Part shown: positions 33,545 to 45,615 of the stretch, piece by piece
Layout of the letters: each line of letters begins with the position of its first letter
Numbering within the stretch: position 1 is the stretch's first letter
Source: Atherinomorus stipes
Lineage: Eukaryota; Chordata; Actinopteri; Atheriniformes; Atherinidae
Assembly: GCA_023101725.1 (NCBI GenBank)
Contig: JALJCO010003959.1
Span: forward strand, 1-64,000
Reading direction: 5' to 3'
DNA length: 64,000 nucleotides
Made by a program: the position numbers and the translations under genes
The notes under the pieces: generated by a model
What the model saw: only the letters and a program-made list of their open reading frames with translations
Told to the model about the DNA's origin: nothing
The model's database searches: none

Positions 33545-36296
33545 TTCTTACTTGTCCTGTCCAGCATCAAAGCAAGCAGAATGGAAATCTGATTGCTTTA
33601 TTTTGTTGAACAGTTTTGCTTTACCAAACGGAGCTTTATGAACATAAGGCTTCACTTGATATCCTGTTTATTCATTTTATTTCTTTAATTAAACATTTAT
33701 CTATAACAGCATTCCATACCATACTGCTGGGCTTGACAAGGGAGAAATGAAAGTTAACAGAGGTAATGATAGAAAGTGGAACAGAGAGAAAGGAGTAAGT
33801 ATAAGGAAGAGAGAGAGGGAGAGAGAGGAGAGATAACATGAATCCACTTACACAGTTCACTGGTACATCTGTACAGAAATCCCTAAACAACATTCCAAGG
33901 TCTCTGCCGGAAAACAAAACAAGCAATCCCCTACAGGAGGACCCGCAGGTGGCTTGAGTATCCTCAGATCACACACAGAACTACGCAGAGAAGAGGTACA
34001 ACCTAGTCATCGCAATGGGAAGCAGTGTCAAAGTGTCAACATGCATAATAAAGGGTGCTCTGTGGTGATACTGTCATGCAGATGCAGCCTCGTCTCTGCA
34101 AGGAGGAGGAAGCCCACAAGGCTCACGACCCAGGCCCCCAGCAGCCACCCAGAGGCCCAGATCCCAGCCCCACCCCCCCCCCCCCCAAAGAGCGGACATG
34201 CATCCCCCAAAGGGCGGCAAAAGGCCCCAGCCGGAGCCCCCTGCGGTCTGGGGGCCCAGGCTCCAGCGGACCAAGACCAGCAGCTGCCGACCCCACCAGG
34301 CGCCCGGGGGGATACCCAGGAGTATCCCCCCCCCCCCCCCCCCCCACCCCGACCCGGGCGGCCCAACCGAAACCCAGGAGGACCGGACCCCCCAGACGAC
34401 ACCCCCCAGGGCAGGCCATCCCCCACCCCAACATCCCTGCCCCACACACCTGACACCAGGGCGCCACCACCGCTACCACCCCCTACCCCGCCACCACGCT
34501 CACACACACTCCCCACACACCTACCCCAACACCCACATGCACTCCCCCCCACACACATACACCCACCCGCTCAGCTCCCCGACCTTACATACCCACACTC
34601 ACTGCTCCCTCCACCCCCAACACTCTCCTCCCTCTTCCATCCACACATACCCCCACCTCCTGATACCCTCTAACACACACATGCACTCCCCCCACATAAC
34701 TGCACCAACCCCTCCCTCCACCCCACACATACGCCCCCACCTCCCTATACCCCCAATACCCTATACAATCCCCCCTTACATGTCCAGCCCCGCCCATCCC
34801 TCTGACCTGTCACACTCCCGCCCTTCTTTCTTCAGCCACTCACGACCATCTCTACTAGACACTCACAAGCATACCCCTCCTTCCTCCATCCCCCCTTTCC
34901 TCCAACCACTTACCCATATCTCCTCCCTCTTCCAGCCCAAGTTCCTCCCTCCTGAATTTCACACTCTCATTCATTGTTCTCACATACCCACCTCACTCTT
35001 GCCCTTGCCCCCGTGCCTCCTGAGTGGTAGCCCGGGCCGGGGAAGGAGCCACGAGCTCCAAGCCCCCAACACGTTCCTCCCCACCTCACCCACTCTTCAT
35101 CCCCCACCCCCGGATGCAGCAGGCCAGGCATCCCCCGAGCCAGCAGATCCCCTGCAATGCAGCCGGCCTTAACCACTAGTGCGTGAAGCAGCCACTACTC
35201 CCCCTCTCCCCAGTAGCGCCCGGGAGACCGGGGTAGAAAAGGACCCTGTCCCTGCCCCCCCCCCCCCCGCCCATGACTGTGTGTAAGATGTGTGTTGTTT
35301 GCAGTTAAAACTGAGAGGTAGTGCCAAGTCATGTCGGGAGTGGGGTCGCGTAGGCGGTATGACCACCCAACCGCCCCCCCCCCCCCCCCCCCTTCCACAC
35401 ACTATATGGCTCGCCTCTCAGAAGTGGTTGTGAGCTGTCGTTATTTTATGTGTTTAGGTGTCTATAAGTGTGGTTAAAACTGGGGAGCAGGCTGTCTCTA
35501 GATGCAGCAAACAAAGGCACTTTGGTGCCCCCCCTCACCACACCCGCTTGACACGCCCCCTCCCCAAAACCCTACGTGTGTTTGCGTGTGAGGTAGAGCG
35601 GGGGAGAGAGAGGTGTTTGGAAGGGAGACCAGGGGGTATGAATTCCCCTCTGGAAGATGAGCCATTACCGGATTAGGTACCCCTGCCTCCCGGGATCCCT
35701 CCAGGGCAGAAGGGGGCAGGCATGGCCGCCCCCACGGCCAGGCGACCGGCATTCACCACAGAGAGCCCAGCCACAGCCCCTGGGGGCGCCCGACCACCCC
35801 AGGCCAGGGAGGGGGGAAAAGGGACAGGAGCGAACAAGGTCAGCAGAGGGGCCAGAGTCACCGGCCCACCATCCCCAGACCCTGCAAACCCCCCAAGAGG
35901 CACGCAGAGCTGCTTCTTTTTTTCCCCTCCCCTTTCCTCCCCCATTCTATCCTATCACTCCCACACCCTACCTCAAACAGCCCACAACTTTACCCCTGTC
36001 AACACTCTCCCATCCCCCCCCTTCCTGCATAGCCAGCTAGTCCCCATACATCCGCCCCCCTGGTACCCACGTCCCCCCTCTCTTTACCCAAGTCCACACC
36101 CCCACCCAGGCCGTGACATACACAATCCTCCAACCCCGCCAGAACCCCCGCCCATTCACCCACCCACACACCACCCTCATTCACTCAGCTGCCCCGCATC
36201 CGATCCCTTCACAGATCCATCCCCGCTCCCCACCCAGACCCCTCCAACCCGATACACACAAACCCCACTATGCGTTTATAAATATAAAAAATTAAA
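33545..36296 (-). mobile_element. Unclassified minus-strand retroelement, long copy 2
   Basis: The first ~760 bp match copy 1 (26925-27776). It then extends another ~2 kb through very C-rich DNA (on the plus strand) with poly(C) runs near 34170, 34327, 35258 and 35377. The long Pro-rich frames (33954-34673, 34198-35172, 35722-36300) and their Gly-rich minus shadows come from this composition; none shows a domain. It may be the 5' untranslated region of a LINE. Confidence 0.55.
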
Positions 36297-36559
36297 GTGA
36301 TAGGGAAATTTACATCTGGTCAATACATGAGGAGTGGTACTTGGAAAAATTAGTTTATAAACCACTTTATTTTACACACACCTGAGTTCTTGGTCTATGT
36401 CACTGTTGCAGACTGCTTGTGCAAGCCAGAGATGGAGGGACAGTCTTCATGTGTAATGTACTGTTTGATGTAATAGGGCTACAACATGGCTGCAAAACCC
36501 TTTTACTGCGACACAAGTACAGGAAAATGCCATCAGCTGTCCACTGTTGTTACGGCCCA
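36297..36559. other. Unassigned DNA
   Basis: No feature recognised. Confidence 0.3.
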
Positions 36560-38672
36560 GGGCCTGTTAGCCTGCAGGGCCTGTATGTAAATGTGGCTGT
36601 GCCATTGCTTGCAGGTGATTGGCCCGCTCATCCTGCTTCTGCTGAACCGCCCTCCTGATGGTGCTCCCCTGGGATTGGTCGCCTGCTGCTCCGTCTCCCC
36701 TGTGATTGGCCACCTTTGATGACTCAGCCCTACTTAAAGACCTGGAGACCATCGTTCTGGGCAGCTGTGTCAGATTGGTGCACAGTTTGCCATTTTGGGA
36801 CTGAGTTGTGGTGATTGTAAAGTTGGTTCCCTTTGATAGTTGAGGTTTTGTACTTTGCTGTAGGTTTACAGAAGCCTGTGGCAGTGATTTATCTCTGGTT
36901 TGCTGTAGATTGACAGAACCTTTTGAACTCTGTGTGTTGCCAGTGTTGGCTCTAGTACCTGCTCCTGTCACAGGATATCTTTGTGTTATATCTGGATTCT
37001 CTTATGGCTTCCTGGCATTGATGGCCTCCCTCGATTGTTTTATGACCGGGAGACACTTTTATCACTCCGTTTTGTCCACAACGGCAACGCCTTCTGTTCT
37101 ACAGCGCTCCTCCCGGCGCCTCCCTCCCCCTCTGCAGCCCGACCTGGCGTTCCTGCTGCGGCCCACCTCAGCTCCTCTCGCCTGCAGAAAGCGCTCCAGG
37201 AAGATAGGTAAACGTGACGGTCGGCTATTGAGACTCAGGACCTACCTGCGTATAGCCCGAGGCCAGCGCGCTTCTGGCTTCTGTCAGCAGGATGGTCTGA
37301 TCCATCCCCGCTTGGATTGCCAGAGGATTCCTTCTCTTGTATCTCCTTGATCTCCTGCGGGCGGCCTTGCCCGCTTTACATCGTCACCGCGCGAGGTCCT
37401 GGGGAGTCGATGTGTCCAATCTCCGCGTCCTGGCGCAGACTTCCCGGCCGAAATCAGAGGCGTTCCAGATTAACCTCGCCCTCATCAACGCTTGGCCCGT
37501 GAGTAACGAGACTTTTCTTCTGAGGAGAATTTTTGAAGACCATAAGCTGGACTTCATGTTTATAACTGAGACCTGGCTACAGGATGGTGAGTTGCTGGTT
37601 TTCACTGAACTTCTGCCGCAGAACTGTTCTTTCCTCAATTCCCTGCGCCCTTCAGGCAGAGGCCGGGGAGGAGGACTTGCTTCTATCTGGAAAAATAACT
37701 TACAGTGCCGTGAATCTACCATGCCTTGCTACTTGTCCTTTGCGCTTCAGCTTTTCCAGCTAAATCTGGCTTCTCCTCTGTTGTGTGCAGTTGTTTATCA
37801 TCCTCTTAAGTTCAACAAGGACTTTCACTGATTTCCCTGATTTTGTGGGGCACTTAGCTCTGCTAAATGACAAGTTCCTGATTGTTGGTGACCTTAATAT
37901 TCATGTCTGCTGTGTTTCTCACCCCTTGGTCAATGATTTCCTCTAATTAGTTGAATCATTTAACTTGTCACTTTTGAACACTGGCCCCACACACGAAAAG
38001 GGCCACATTCTAGATCTGGTTCTGTCTCATGGCTTAGATGTTTCTCTTAAAGAGATCTGTTTGTCCAGTCTCTCTGACCACTGGCCAGTGGTTTTTACCC
38101 TGTCTCTCCCCGCTACCCCATCCAGACCTCCTGTCCTGTGCTCATGTAAACGCAGGATTAATGCTCAAACACCTGCATTGTTTTCAGCTGCCCTAGTTGA
38201 CTCTGCTCTTCTGTCCTCAACCTGCTCTGATGCTGAGGGCCTGGCAGCGCAGTTCAACTCTGTGTGTACTGATATCATGAACTCAGTTCCCCCGTTCTCC
38301 ATCAGACGCCTAAAGCCCGTGTCCCAACCCTGGCTGAATGACTCCACTCGCACGCTCCGCCGTGAGTGTCGACGTGCGGAGCGCCGGTGGAGAAAGAATA
38401 GGCTGCATGTCTCATTGGGGTTGCTGAGGAAATGTCTGATGGAGTATCAGAAAGCTGTGACGGTTGCTAAAACAACTTATTTTTCCAACCTCGTGGTCAA
38501 AAACAGTCATAAACCTCGTTTTCTCTTCCCCACCATTAACAGGTTCGTGAACCCACCAAAGCCCCTGTGTCTCCCACCCTCTGTAGACCTTTGCAACAGA
38601 TTTAAAACCTTTTTCATGGATAAAATCACATCAAAGATGGAAGTTATTATTTTCAGGAAATTATTTTTCTAA
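36560..38672 (+). pseudogene. L2-like LINE 5' half (endonuclease part)
   Basis: After a non-coding leader (36560-37080) the frames read an APE-type endonuclease: ALINAWPVSNETF, LDFMFITETWLQDGE, SGRGRGGGLAS, VGDLNIHVC, GPTHEKGHILDLVLSHG and SDHWPVVFTLSL (catalytic Glu, Asp and His motifs). A linker follows, ending FKTFFMDKITSKM at about 38640, just before RT would start. Frameshifts lie near 37825 and a stop at about 37947. It is truncated before the RT and complementary in content to the L2 fragment at 1-1079. Confidence 0.82.
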
Positions 38673-39069
38673 ATCCAGCAGATTCAACAGCAACCCGGAA
38701 GTACTCCTTTCCGCACATGTGCAGATGAGCTGACATTACGGATCGTGCTTCCTGAACACATAGATATCGTATACTGTATAGGCCTTTATTATATGATAGC
38801 TACTGTATGTCTCAACAGCGACAGTGCTTCCTGAACAGATCGTGCAGCGACAGTCTAGAGTGTTACTCTCTATGGTTTCTCTGTTGCACTTCCTGCATTT
38901 ATTCTCTCAGGAGCACCCTTTGACCTGGAAACCGTAGCCCTCAAGATAGCAATGTGCCCCCTGCTCCTTTGAAAGCAGTATAACTACCAGACTGGTCATG
39001 CATTAAACAGAGTGGATTTAAAATAATTCTGCAACACATGCTTAAGCTCTTTTTACCACCTGGTTACAC
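38673..39069. other. Unassigned DNA
   Basis: No domain, RNA gene or terminal repeat was recognised between the LINE and the TTAA element. Confidence 0.3.
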
Positions 39070-39073
39070 TTAA

Positions 39074-40496
39074 AGGTAGAGTCTGAAGTCCCTCCAGCAT
39101 TTCTGTTTGCAAACAGCAGTATTCAAACTTAGCGCTTCTCCCTCTCTAATGGCCGCCTCGTTCTAGCTAGCCTATGTCGTAGTCGAGTCACTAACTTACA
39201 GAGGAAACAACGCCACCTAGTTTTTAAGTAGAGACTAGGAACTCTGAATAAAAGGGTCTAAAAGGTTTCGGAACCACAAGGCGAGCAGTGTAAGTGAACC
39301 GTACAACCCAGGAAATATATTTTAAAAGATTTATTACAAAAATATATATATCTAAAAAAAGAATCAGTCCTGAATTTTAGTCCTGGAAAAAAAGGGGGAA
39401 GAACCGAGAGGGTGGCAGGCTGACGGAGTCCTGGCGGCTTGGCTTGACTTGTACTGTTGGCAGGCGGAACAGAGCTTCCCAACTCTGTCCAGCCACGTCC
39501 TCGTTTCCTGGAGCGATAAGTTCCCGTCACCGGCCCTCCCGACGGCCGAACCGCTGTGGAGGATAGATACTCCGGGCAGTCAATTGTTCACACAGGGAGC
39601 CGCTACCACGCCGCCACTGCTGCGGCCACGGTTGACACAAACGCCAGAGTACGGAAGCGTTATTTACTCACAGGGGCAGAGTAACTCTGCCCGCCTGCTG
39701 TGTTGTGCGCCGTACTCTGGCCTTTCACTCCTTCCTCGTGCTGCCGCTTGTCGCCACTCCAAGTCGCAAGTCCTCCGGTCGCCGCCGTTTTCCTACCCTC
39801 ACCCCAGCCTCTGCTCTCCTTCTCTCAGCTCTTCACCTTATTAAGTAGTCCATGTCACTCGCCTGCGCCGCCAGCCCCTCTACTCATTGGGTGAAATTTT
39901 CAGTCAATCTGCCACAGGTGTAAGTGCTTGCGGGATTAGGCAACAGGATGTAAATACACAGGAAGTAAAATACACTTCAAAATAAAACCACGCAAAAACA
40001 GATAACATGCAGAAAACATAAGGGTATAAATAGTCATCCTGTGACATCTATTCAACTTCAAGCTTCTCCTTCAGAGCTCAGAAGCGGGTACAAGCCAAAC
40101 TATTATTAACCCTGGTTTTCCAAAGCGCATTATCTGAAGCTCTTACCTTTTCTTCAGTGCATCCATGGTGTTTCCTTTCTCTCTTTTTTTTTTTCCTTCG
40201 AGAGTTCGAGTGACTGGCGTCTGCTCCAATCATGAGCTTATTCCCACACAGCGTCATGCTCTTAGCTCTGTCATTGGCTGCCGATATAAACAGAAATCTC
40301 CACCCAGAAACGTCCCGACCAGACCAAAAAAGTATAAAAGAACGAATTACACAGGCAGGGGAGAGAGAGTTGCGTTCAAGCGCACCACAGCACGCGATTA
40401 GAGGCCCAAAGGCAGGTTTTGAGACAGATTTCACCTGCTCAAGTCTAACGTTTATTTTTTATGGGGGGAACTTCGGACTATACCTTTTAAGAAGTG
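39074..40496. mobile_element. TTAA element, AGGTAGAGTCCG family, copy 2
   Basis: The termini are AGGTAGAGTCTGAAGTCCC and its inverse, with TTAA at 39070-39073 and 40497-40500 (one extra T at the right end). The interior matches copies at 9984 and 44350. It carries an 872-bp insertion at 39175-40046. Confidence 0.82.
39175..40046. mobile_element. Probable solo LTR
   Basis: The segment begins TGTCGTAGTC and ends CCTGTGACA. It is flanked by CCTA (39171-39174) and TCTA (40047-40050). Removing it with one flank restores the AGCCTATTCA sequence seen in the other family copies. TG...CA ends and a short duplication fit a solo LTR. No coding region; orientation unclear. Confidence 0.55.
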
Positions 40497-40811
40497 GTTT
40501 TTCAGGCAATGTAAATTTATGAAAAAAAGAGTCTGGGCCACAGTGGTTATGATGCAGTGTATGCAGGAAAACGCATTATGTACTGAAAAGTCGTAGCTTC
40601 GGAAAATAGATAAACAGCGATAAATATTTTCAATTTATGTGAACTTATTTTTTTAAACTAGACTTTTATAAGGCATTACAGTATGTGTGTAAAATTTAGG
40701 CAGATAATGAATTAGTTAATTACTCATTTAAACAAAATGTTCTGTGGATAAAAGCTGGGCTCTGGAGATGACAGAGATTTCTTCATTATGAAAGGCCTTG
40801 AAAGCCACATT

Positions 40812-40854
40812 ATTTGCATATGCAAAATGCACACTTCCTTTTTGCTATAAAATA
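40812..40854 (+). promoter_or_regulatory. TATA box and octamer of the protease gene
   Basis: TATAAAATA lies at 40846-40854, 81 bp before the ATG, consistent with a start site near 40880 and a short 5' leader. About 26 bp upstream is ATTTGCAT (40812-40819), an exact octamer, followed at once by ATGCAAAA, so the two half-sites form a near-palindrome. Octamer sites bind POU/Oct factors; use here is inferred. Confidence 0.6.
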
Positions 40855-41261
40855 CAGTGAGGCAGCGTTAAAAGACTGAAATCTCCATTGATGTTTGCTG
40901 CTGCTCTGCATCGAAGCTCAACTCAACTGCAACCATGTCTACCCTCTGTTATCTGGCAGTTATCATGCTTGTGATGACTCTTCATGGCCAAGGTGAGTTT
41001 CTGCATTAATGTCTTCACAATGTAGCAAATGACATGAAAACACAACCTTTTATTTCATTTTCTTTGTAAATTTCTTCAAACCAGATATGGCAAGAACCAG
41101 TCTTAAGCTTGTTTTGCTTATGTTAATGCTAGAGACACTGAAATTAGACATTTTGATATCACACACCTGTATTTTGCTTAACATTTAAAACATCTGACAG
41201 TGTGGGGTCTTGTCAACATGCCTCCAATTGATCATGCGCCCTGGTTACTTGGCTACAGGGA

Positions 41262-41322
41262 TATTTCTTTGGCTGACTGGTTACTCTCACCAAGGAGTCT
41301 GGGGATCAAATCCCGCCCGGAC
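41262..41322 (+). repeat. tRNA-like remnant, possible SINE head
   Basis: TGGCTGACTGG at 41270-41280 resembles a polymerase III A box and GGGATCAAATCC at 41302-41313 a B box, about 32 bp apart as in tRNA-derived SINEs. No cloverleaf was verified and no SINE body identified. Located in intron 1 of the protease gene. Confidence 0.35.
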
Positions 41323-42284
41323 CCTCTGTTGTGTACATTGCCACACATTTTTGAGAACAGATGTGTCAATGTGCTAAAATTGCCAAAATGACCATTTTGG
41401 AGACCTCATCTGAAGCATCTGGATCAAAATCTCTCTTTGCTCTGCTTCACTTCATCAGAGTTGGTGTTTGCGGAAATATTTTTCACATATTTTACTATGA
41501 CTTGAAAAGAGGTTTAGAACAACAGCTACATCATCAGTCACATTCATTCTGACAATGTTAATATTTTTAGGCAGGCCTGAAACTTTTTCTTTTGTGCTAT
41601 GTGCCATCTTCATTTATTCTTCACTACTAATGCATCTAATGATGTTTACTCACTTCAACAAAACTTACAAGTGTTCCCTTTAGTATGACTCCAAAGGTTT
41701 AAAAAAAAAAAAAACAAACTTATATACTCTCCATCATGAGCATGCAGTTTTTAAGGTTTACTCAATATATCCCTAAGTTACAGCTTTTTAATGCTGTTAT
41801 TACTGTAGCTCTGTTTTCATACTTTTTAATGTATTTTCTGGGAGAATGGGCTTTACAGTACAGAATGAACAGCCTTCAACACAGTAGAACCTCAATGAAA
41901 AAAGTGAACTAGAGCAGTTGTTGATTTTATATACACAATTTATTTTCAGTTATGTAAAAAAGGGTGTTTGTTGAATCATTTCTTTAAAGTGCCACTGGCA
42001 TTAAATTCCCAGCGACTTTTGGTCCCTTTTTAGTCAGACTGTAAGTACGTCAATACTTTATGAAAGGATCGTTTGCCGCAATTCAGCCTTGTCGTAGAAT
42101 AGCAGGTGCTACTAGGTAGCACTACTGTTAGCACTGGCGTACAGTGACCGAGGTTCGGTGGGCGGGACCAAGGCACGCTTGTTACCATGTGTTTCTGTTG
42201 TCATTGAGTCTGTAACTACTAACTAATTACTGTGTCTGTCATTACAACGCCGTTACCGTTACTGTCCCTTACTGACAGCGCGTT

Positions 42285-43890
42285 CAGTGTTGTATAAAGT
42301 ACCCAAAAGTCATACTTGAGTAAAAGTAAAAGTACCTTACTGGAAAATGACTCAAGTAAAAGTGAAAGTTGCCTGCTAGAATATTACTTGAGTAAAAGTA
42401 AAAAAGTAGCTAGTATTTACTGTAGGCTACTTAAGTATCAAAAGTAAAAAAGTACTGTTAATAAATCGCAATCAGAAATTTGAGTTTAACATTTTCTTTA
42501 TTTCTGTTTAATTTAGTTTTTAAGTTTTAATTTGCAAAGTGTAAAGAAGTTTCAATACCTCCTTACATAAACCAAACCATACAGAAAAATACTATACACA
42601 CAAACACATCCTTACAGACCTGTGTGCATGCCTACCAACATTCATACCCACATCCATTCAATATTAAAGGTTAAATATGAAACATTTTTATTGAAAGCTA
42701 TATTTAAAAAATAATAATATCTCCACAGGTCGTTTGGGGGGGGGGGGGGTACAGAATGAAAGTACAACATTTCCTAAAAAAATTATATTTAGCCTAAAAA
42801 TAATTATAAAATGAATTTTAACTGGTTCGACAATGGCATTATATTTACATTTGTAAGCCAATACATGCCGCTATTGCGGGTTGCCAAATACGATCTCTCT
42901 GTCGAAACAATATTATGGGCACAGTTAGGCTGATAAAGGGGAAAACCGTGTAAATGACGAGTGAAGCAGCTGCTTCAGAGTCCTGGAGATGTTATCTGTT
43001 TCTGAGGAGGAGTGACCTGAGAAGAGCAAAACCTGGAGTAAATTTAGGTGAAGACGACACTAAATGGACCCACATAAACGTTTTCCACGGAGTCAAAACA
43101 CAGAAATGGCGACTTTCCTCCTGGATTGGTAAGCTAGCTTGGTTGCTAACGTGGCTAACGTTAGCTGTCAGTTATAAACTCCCCTGCGTTACTTGTTGGA
43201 CATGCTGCAGACTGTTGGTCACTTGTGTATCAGCAGCGAGCCTGGCATCCCTGCGGCTGGAGTTGTTTTTCTGCCGTTGCAATGACAACCTAGACACACG
43301 TGATGTTGCTGTTCTGTCCATGTTCCATATTCAACCTTTAAATCATTCCTAATAAACTCTTGGTGCTTGGAGGTGATCCAAACAAACAAAGAACTTGATT
43401 GGTTGAACTTTAACATGACAGCAGTGCGACAGCACTTGAACTGTCCATCCAGTCATTACTGAACCCTGAAAAACTTTTTGTTCAACCTCAAAAGAAGTTG
43501 TTTCTCAAAATGGTGAGAACTCAGTCTCACTCTTCTTGGACTGAAGACCAGACCAACGATGCTAAACAGCCTTTCGCCTGCTGCTGAGGCAAGTAAAGGT
43601 GTGTTTAGCTTCAGAGACAGCTGCACAAAGCTACTACTAGTTCCACTACAACAAAACAAAGATTGTCCATTGGCTATTACGTTCCTTCTTTACGTTACGT
43701 ATTTTGTAACTAGTAACTAAGATGCTCAGGTAAATGTAATGGAGTAAAGGTATTAATTTTTCGCAGAAAATGTAGAGAAGTAAAAGTAAAGTAATCAGAA
43801 ATAGAAGTAGTAAAGTAAAGTACAAATATAAAAAAAATACTACTTAAGTAAAGTAACGAAGTATTTTTGATTAGTTACCATACAACACTA
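42285..43890. mobile_element. hAT element, CAGTGTTGTATAAAG termini
   Basis: The ends CAGTGTTGTA and inverse (TACAACACTA) are flanked by a perfect 8-bp duplication AGCGCGTT (42277-42284 and 43891-43898). Both ends are rich in AAGTAAAAGTA-type repeats, known from fish hAT elements. On the minus strand 43659-43456 encodes the hAT C-terminal dimerisation block (PLLASAAGERLFSIVGLVFS, then FEKQLLLRLNKKF). The rest of the transposase is deleted. Confidence 0.9.
43456..43659 (-). pseudogene. hAT transposase C-terminal dimerisation fragment
   Basis: This 67-codon frame matches the hATC region by the A-x2-E-R-x-F-S core followed by PRRVRLSSHHFEKQLLLRLN. The catalytic part is absent. It belongs to the hAT at 42285-43890. 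Confidence 0.75.
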
Positions 43891-44349
43891 AGCGCGTTAC
43901 TATTATGTGTGATTCATTTTTGCTCGTGGTGAAAAGAAGTTTCACATTTGTTGGGACTATATTGTGCTGGTGCTCTCGTGGACAGGAGGCAGAGTGATAC
44001 GGAAATCCCTGGAAACACACTCGCTCATATACTCGGCAGTAACCTGCGGTCTCCAGGGCTGCAGTCACATGCCTCTCCACACTCATGTTATGGAGTCACA
44101 CGCTATGTAGGCAGACACACCCAGGGAAAAAGGAAACACCAATCTATAATAATATATAATCTATATATATAAATCTATATAAATAATCTATTAATCCCTT
44201 AGGCGACATAGGCAGGCTGCGGAAACTAAAACATATGATCAAAAAACGCTTATTTCATGCCAGGGCCACTTTAACGTTATCTTATTGTGATTTTGTTTCA
44301 TGTTAGCCCAACAAAATATATATGTGTTGCATGAACACAATTCATTTAA

Positions 44350-45615
44350 AGGTAGAGCGGAGTTCCTCCTCGTTTGTTTGTAAACAACACCATTCAAACT
44401 GAGAGTCACTCCCCTTGGGCTAATGGTCACATTGCTCTTCAGACTATTCAGCTTCAAGCCTCTCCTTCAAAGCTTGGAAGCGGGTGAAAGCCAAACCAAT
44501 ATTAACCCTGGTTTCCAACATGCACCATCTAAAGCTCTTTTCACTGAGTACTTCTTTTTCGTCGCTGCGTCCGTTGTTTTTTTTTGTTTTTTGTTTTTCC
44601 AACAGTTTAAGTGACCGGCATCTGTTCCAATCATGAGCTTATCCCCACACAGCATAATGCCCTTAGCTCTGTCATTGTGCGATTGCCTCTAAATTTCAAA
44701 TTGTAGATTGTCATTGCTCAAGATTGCCAATACACGATTAAATTGGCAAGGGGCCACGGTCTTATGTTGATTGCTACCAGTCAGCATGGCTGCATGAATA
44801 ATCTGAATTTGATTGCATGTATGAGCTGAAACTCCTGTGACGTGGCTTTGTAATAAGTACTATTATACTTATTACATGTATTGTAATTGTATATATTACT
44901 AATAATATGTATATATGTAATTGTATAATACTTCAATATTTTAACTTCCATCCAGGCTAGACTGTATGAACAACCTTAAAATCAGCTTTGCTGGATGATG
45001 TGTTCATGAAATCTCTTTATGAAAGCCCTTGTGTGAACATTTCAGTAGTTGCATATTAAAACTATACTTATTTGCAATTAGTCTACTCTGCTGAACCACC
45101 TCGAAGCATAAGCAAACGGGCTGTGTCAGTTCGAATCGAAGAGATGCACCCTGTCACTGTCACAGGGCTGCTGACGGTGTACCTGCACTGAGGAGAGAGA
45201 ATGTGGATTGTAGGTCTGTTTGTAAACGGGGCTTCTCTAATAGTCATGTATTTCCTCCAGAAACATCTTTAAATGCACAGTCGAGCACTGTTTGTTTTTT
45301 TTTTTTCTTTCTTTTTTTTTCAAAATTGCCTTGATAAACAGCAAATTGCCTGGCAACCTTCCAATTGCCAATAAACAATTTAATTGGGGATTGTCCCAGC
45401 CCTAGTCATTGGCTGGCGATTTATACGCAAATCTCCGCCCAGAAATGCCCACACACCAAAACAAAGGGAAAAAGTGAATTACAGACAGGGGGAGAGGGAA
45501 TTGCAAACAAATTCACCACCACATGAGAGTAGAGGTCCAAAGGTGTGGAATGAGATGGATTTTACTTGCATTAGTTTACTGTTTATTTTCAGGGGGGAAA
45601 CTCTGGACTCTACCT
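44350..45615. mobile_element. TTAA element, AGGTAGAGTCCG family, copy 3
   Basis: The left end is AGGTAGAGCGGAGTTCC after TTAA (44346-44349). The right end is GGACTCTACCT followed by TTAT (45616-45619), a mutated TTAA. It shares its interior with copies 1 and 2 and is interrupted by 44677-45404. Located in intron 1 of the protease gene. Confidence 0.78.
44677..45404. mobile_element. Insertion with hAT-like right terminus
   Basis: GTCATT is duplicated at 44671-44676 and 45405-45410, and the host reads continuously (GCTCTGTCATTGGCTG) in copy 2. The right end, read inward, is TAGGGCTGGGACAATCCCC, like fish hAT termini. The left end is not its match, so it may be truncated. Non-coding, AT-rich. 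Confidence 0.55.

Larger units (their letters stand above)
41988..44270. mobile_element. TTAA element, AGTGCCACTGGCAT type
   Basis: The termini are AGTGCCACTGGCATTAAAT and inverse AGTGGCCCTGGCATGAAAT, with TTAA at 41984-41987 and 44271-44274. A hAT sits inside (42285-43890); without it the element is about 0.68 kb and non-coding. Located in intron 1 of the protease gene. Confidence 0.75.

Noticed and set aside
34198..35172. Long Pro-rich open frame (324 codons) and neighbours at 33954-34673 and 35722-36300
   Set aside because: The frame is a product of C-rich low-complexity DNA; overlapping frames on both strands are equally open and no domain is seen.
41262..41322. Functional tRNA gene in protease intron 1
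   Set aside because: A- and B-box-like phrases exist but the acceptor and anticodon stems do not pair, so it is listed only as a possible SINE remnant.
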